From Ferrovum sp. (lineage in GTDB: Bacteria > Pseudomonadota > Gammaproteobacteria > Burkholderiales > Ferrovaceae), in contig DAIDKJ010000033.1 of NCBI GenBank assembly GCA_027450105.1, forward strand, positions 1-10,807: a DNA stretch of 10,807 nt. Reading direction: 5' to 3'. The translations under genes and the position numbers were made by a program. Positions 7,955 through 10,807 of this stretch are shown piece by piece; position 1 is the stretch's first letter; each line of letters starts with the position of its first letter. The notes under the pieces are model-generated. The model searched no databases, was not told where the DNA came from, and worked only from the letters and a program-made list of their open reading frames with translations.

Positions 7955-10333
7955 GGATTCGAGTCGTTGCAGGGTCATGCGCGTGTGCAGCAACTGTCCC
8001 TTGCGCGCGCGTCCCAGCACATGGCGCTGCAAGTCCTCACCGCGCAACTCAGTCATCACAGCCGCACCGGAGCGATTTACCCCGTGAACCCGTAACCCGC
8101 GCAAGGTCAGCAAGGTCACGGCAATCAATTTTTCCGCAGGCTCCAATCCCATCAGGATAATGCCCTTGCCGCGCGGCAAATACTTCATATCTGTCAGCGG
8201 AAAAACCAGCAACCGCCCCTTTTCGGACAATGCCCCGACATGAGTATGGATGGGTAACAGGCGTGCTGGCTCGAGTGGAACTTCTTCCGCCTCCAGCGTG
8301 AGGAACGCCTTACCCCCCTTGACCCGGGAGAGTAAGTCTTCTCCTCGCACCAGAAAACCTGCCCCCCCACTACCTGCCACCAGATAGCGTTCTCCGCTGG
8401 CCACTGCAAAGGCACGACAAACAACCCCGCCCTGCAATTCCACCAGAGTGGTGATGGGTACGCCGTCACCACGCCCACCGGGAAGATCGGCCACCTTGAC
8501 GGAATAGGCACGCCCCTGGTTATCGAGCAGCACCAGATGATGCACCGTCCGCGTTTCGAGCACCGCCAATGGTCCATCGCCTGCTTTGTAGGTAAATTGT
8601 GCGGACTCCAGTTGATGGCCCTGACGCACGCGTACCCAACCATGCGCCGAGAGGGTAAGCGTCACAGGCTCGTCCACCACAGCAGCAGTCAATGTGACTG
8701 GTTGCACGGCCTCGATCAGCGTTCGGCGCGCGTCACCGTACACTTTCAGATCTGACTCCAACTCACGGCAGAAGAGGTTGGTGAGTGCCTTTCGGCTGGC
8801 GAGAATTTTTTCCAGTCCCGCCCGCTGTCGCTCCAATTCGGCCAACTCCTTTTCGATCCGAATGGCTTCCAGGCGCGCCAACTGGCGCAAACGAATCTCG
8901 AGAATATCTTCGGCCTGGACTTCACTCAAACCAAAGCGCTGCATCAATTCTGCGCGGGGTTCTTCCGCTTCACGAATGACCCGAATCACCTCATCGATAT
9001 GCAAGAGCGCCAACTGACGCCCTTGCAGTATGTGCAGACGCTTGAGCACAAGTGCCAGTTGATGGCGGGAACGTCGGGTCAACGTGTCGTAGCGATAATC
9101 GATCCATTCCTGCAAGATCTGTAACAGGGGCTTTTGGCGTGGACGTCCATCACGCCCCAACAAGACCAGATTGATGGGAATGCTAGATTCCAACCGGGTA
9201 TGAGCGAGCAATAAACGGATGAATTCGTTTTGCTCCTGACGACTGGATTTAGGCTCAAAAACCAGTCGCACCGGAGCCGATTTGTCAGATTCGTCGCGCA
9301 CCAGGTCCAAGGCGCCCAGCATCAGTGCTTTCAGATTGGCTTGCTCGGGAGAAAGAGACTTCTTCCCCTCACGCACCTTGGGGTTCGTGATTTTTTCCAC
9401 GTCCTCCAGCACGTCACGCGTAGAGACGCCAGGAGGCAACTCATGTACGACTACCCGCCATTGTCCCCGGGCCAGTTCTTCCATGCGCCAGCGGGCGCGC
9501 GTTTTCAAATGACCACGCCCTGTGGCATAGGTCTGAGCAATTTCCTCTGGCGCGGAAATGATCTGCCCTCCACCGGGAAAATCCGGGCCGGGTATAAAAC
9601 TCATGACTTCGGATAAGGTTAAATCCGGTTGCTTGAGCAACGCCATCACCGCATGGCAAACTTCGGCAAGGTTATGGGAAGGTATTTCAGTGGCCATTCC
9701 CACCCCGATACCAGAAGCCCCGTTGAGTAACACAAAGGGCAGACGTGCGGGCAACAATGTGGGTTCCTGAAAGGAGCCGTCGTAATTAGGAGCAAAATCC
9801 ACCGTCTCCAGGTGAATTTCGGAGAGCAGCACTTGGGCAATGGGGGTGAGACGGCATTCCGTGTAGCGCATTGCTGCCGCGCCATCACCATCCCGGCTAC
9901 CAAAATTTCCCTGCCCATCGATGAGTGGATAGCGCAAGGTAAAATCCTGGGCCTGGCGCACCAGCGCTTCGTAAGCAGCCGAATCTCCGTGGGGATGATA
10001 TTTACCGATCACATCCCCCACTACTCGTGCTGACTTTACATGGCGTGCGGGTCGATACAAACCCAATTCGTGCATGGCAAACAAAATACGCCGTTGCACA
10101 GGTTTTTGACCATCGGCCACGTCGGGCAAGGCACGCCCCATGACCACGCTCATGGCATATTCCAGATAGCTGCGTTCCACGAAGCGGGACAAGTCGAGGG
10201 CATTCTCTGGCAGCGCCACAACATCCGACACAGGTGGCGCAGGGTCTGGCTCCGGTACGGTGTGCGGTGCAGGTTCCTCTGAAAACAGATCTCCGGTGCG
10301 TGGTACCGGTTGGCTCGGGGGTTGTTTAGTCAT
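7943..10333 (-). CDS. parC: DNA topoisomerase IV subunit A
   Basis: ParC is the DNA-cutting subunit of topoisomerase IV, which with ParE decatenates daughter chromosomes and relaxes supercoils. At 796 aa it is longer than E. coli ParC (752 aa), partly because of a Pro/Glu-rich N-terminal tail of about 48 residues. The breakage-reunion domain follows, with GRALPDVADGQKPVQRRIL, GKYHPHGDSAAYE and MRYTECRL, where Y157 is the tyrosine that bonds to DNA. S118 and E122 match the quinolone-sensitive residues S80 and E84 of E. coli. A Leu/Glu/Arg-rich stretch (near LERQRAGLEKIL) precedes a beta-pinwheel C-terminal domain with ARKGQLLHTR at the end. There is no GyrA box (QRRGGKG-like), which argues for ParC over GyrA. 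The ATG has AAGGA upstream, but only 2 bases away. No other ATG occurs before residue 61; GTG codons at residues 35 and 39 are less likely starts. parE lies 130 bases upstream on the same strand. Confidence 0.95.
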   Translation of the reverse strand: MTKQPPSQPVPRTGDLFSEEPAPHTVPEPDPAPPVSDVVALPENALDLSRFVERSYLEYAMSVVMGRALPDVADGQKPVQRRILFAMHELGLYRPARHVKSARVVGDVIGKYHPHGDSAAYEALVRQAQDFTLRYPLIDGQGNFGSRDGDGAAAMRYTECRLTPIAQVLLSEIHLETVDFAPNYDGSFQEPTLLPARLPFVLLNGASGIGVGMATEIPSHNLAEVCHAVMALLKQPDLTLSEVMSFIPGPDFPGGGQIISAPEEIAQTYATGRGHLKTRARWRMEELARGQWRVVVHELPPGVSTRDVLEDVEKITNPKVREGKKSLSPEQANLKALMLGALDLVRDESDKSAPVRLVFEPKSSRQEQNEFIRLLLAHTRLESSIPINLVLLGRDGRPRQKPLLQILQEWIDYRYDTLTRRSRHQLALVLKRLHILQGRQLALLHIDEVIRVIREAEEPRAELMQRFGLSEVQAEDILEIRLRQLARLEAIRIEKELAELERQRAGLEKILASRKALTNLFCRELESDLKVYGDARRTLIEAVQPVTLTAAVVDEPVTLTLSAHGWVRVRQGHQLESAQFTYKAGDGPLAVLETRTVHHLVLLDNQGRAYSVKVADLPGGRGDGVPITTLVELQGGVVCRAFAVASGERYLVAGSGGAGFLVRGEDLLSRVKGGKAFLTLEAEEVPLEPARLLPIHTHVGALSEKGRLLVFPLTDMKYLPRGKGIILMGLEPAEKLIAVTLLTLRGLRVHGVNRSGAAVMTELRGEDLQRHVLGRARKGQLLHTRMTLQRLESLEG

Positions 10334-10361
10334 TTTCCTTCAACGTCCCATGTGCACTCAT
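10326..10361 (-). other. Possible 11-residue leader ORF overlapping the parC start
   Basis: An ATG at 10359-10361 opens a frame reading MSAHGTLKEND that ends in TAA at 10326-10328, just past the parC ATG (10331-10333), so the two frames overlap. GGAAA lies a few bases before this ATG. It could couple translation into parC, whose own AAGGA sits unusually close to its ATG. A chance ORF of this length is common, so support is weak. Confidence 0.15.
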
Positions 10362-10366
10362 GAAAT

Positions 10367-10381
10367 TTTCCAGGATGGAAA
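10367..10381. repeat. Short inverted repeat in the parE-parC spacer
   Basis: TTTCCA and TGGAAA form perfect 6-base arms around a 3-base loop. It lies just upstream of the leader ORF in the parC 5' region. It is AT-rich with no following T run, so it is not a typical terminator. A protein-binding site or a small hairpin in the mRNA is possible, as is chance. Confidence 0.3.
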
Positions 10382-10434
10382 GCGGTAAATAGTTTGATTG
10401 GCGCCAGAATCCGCAAAGGTTTAGGAGGGCACTC

Positions 10435-10445
10435 TTCGTCACGAA
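10435..10445. repeat. Short palindrome in the parE-parC spacer
   Basis: TTCGTCACGAA is a perfect 5-base inverted repeat around one central base, about 20 bases after the parE stop. Its one-base centre makes a hairpin unlikely; a dimeric-regulator site is conceivable but matches no operator I recognise. Confidence 0.2.
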
Positions 10446-10463
10446 TTTGGCAGAAAACAGATT

Positions 10464-10807
10464 TCAGATATCCACGTCCACTTCCGCGCCATGAAGCTCC
10501 ATCCATTCGCGCCGGGCTGCAGCTTCGTTTTTGCCCATCAGGCGGGAAAATACCGCATGCACCGTTGCACGTTCCGTAGCAGGTTGTAGGGGTAAAACCC
10601 GACGCGTTTCAGGGTTCATGGTGGTTTCCCAGAGCTGTTCCGGATTCATTTCACCGAGACCCTTGTAGCGCTGAATCTCGACGCCACGGCGGGCGTCCGC
10701 CAGAAGCCAGTCCATGGCGGTGCGGAAACGGCTGACGGCAAGCCCTCGTTCGCCCCTTTCCATACGCGCTCCCACGCCGATTTTGCCCTCGATCTGCCGC
10801 GAATAAT
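10464..10807 (-). CDS. parE: DNA topoisomerase IV subunit B, C-terminal part, 5' end cut by window edge
   Basis: Only the last 113 codons are inside the window; the frame is open to the right edge, so the GTG at 10775 is not the start. The segment contains QRYKGLGEMNPEQLWETT, the conserved end of the TOPRIM/C-terminal region of type IIA B subunits (GyrB/ParE), which supplies ATPase and metal-binding functions. The last 30 residues (LMGKNEAAARREWMELHG, ending EVDVDI) follow the betaproteobacterial ParE pattern rather than the GyrB ending LMGDxVEPRRxFIE. The part before RYKGLG (VGARMERGERG, then AMDWLLADARRG) instead resembles the end of the extra domain of Gram-negative GyrB. The adjoining parC supports parE. 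A GyrB-like paralogue serving topoisomerase IV remains possible. Confidence 0.85.
   Translation of the reverse strand, partial: YSRQIEGKIGVGARMERGERGLAVSRFRTAMDWLLADARRGVEIQRYKGLGEMNPEQLWETTMNPETRRVLPLQPATERATVHAVFSRLMGKNEAAARREWMELHGAEVDVDI

Noticed and set aside
7943..10333. The A subunit as DNA gyrase GyrA
   Set aside because: There is no GyrA box in the C-terminal domain, and the C-terminal pattern and the upstream neighbour fit ParC.
10380..10440. A promoter for parC (TTGCGG and TATTTA)
   Set aside because: The spacing is 19 bases and the -10 element matches the consensus at only 3 of 6 positions.
1..10807. A novel defence, mobile or biosynthetic system
   Set aside because: All six genes are recognised housekeeping genes with intact key residues in the visible parts; I saw no repeats array, integrase, transposase or unassigned gene, and no noncoding gap exceeds 300 bases.

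Overview
The window is a stretch of ordinary bacterial core metabolism and DNA maintenance, with six protein genes filling nearly all of it. The proteins point to a proteobacterium on the beta/gamma boundary. The ParC and ParE tails read like betaproteobacterial topoisomerase IV, and GlgA, GlgB and Pgi are close in length and motifs to the enteric enzymes. The GC content looks moderately high by eye (not counted). An Acidithiobacillus-like autotroph would fit, but that is a guess. I see no mobile element, RNA gene, CRISPR array or defence genes.

Left half, + strand (1-5213): a tight glycogen-synthesis cluster, glgB (branching enzyme, cut by the left edge), pgi (glucose-6-phosphate isomerase) and glgA (glycogen synthase). 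The gaps are 3 and 16 bases, so the three are probably co-transcribed. Pgi converts fructose-6-phosphate to glucose-6-phosphate, GlgA extends alpha-1,4-glucan from a nucleotide sugar, and GlgB adds alpha-1,6 branches. The linking steps, phosphoglucomutase and GlgC, are not in the window.

Middle, - strand (5218-7800): glgP, an alpha-glucan phosphorylase of the DUF3417-containing type, converges on glgA with only 4 bases between the stop codons. It releases glucose-1-phosphate from the polymer. Synthesis and breakdown genes therefore face each other without a visible terminator. I place the glgP start at 7800 rather than at a GTG at 7911, because a doubled AGGAG lies just before 7800.

Right half, - strand (7943 to the edge): parE (only its last ~113 codons) followed by parC, the two subunits of topoisomerase IV, which unlinks replicated chromosomes. 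The gaps are 130 bases between parE and parC and 142 bases between parC and glgP. The first contains small inverted repeats and a mini-ORF overlapping the parC start. The second contains a possible promoter for glgP.

No undescribed system was found. The observations worth a second look are small: the pgi insertion in the glg cluster, the near-touching convergent stops, the paired Shine-Dalgarno/start arrangement of glgP, the mixed GyrB/ParE character of the parE end, and the parE-parC spacer.
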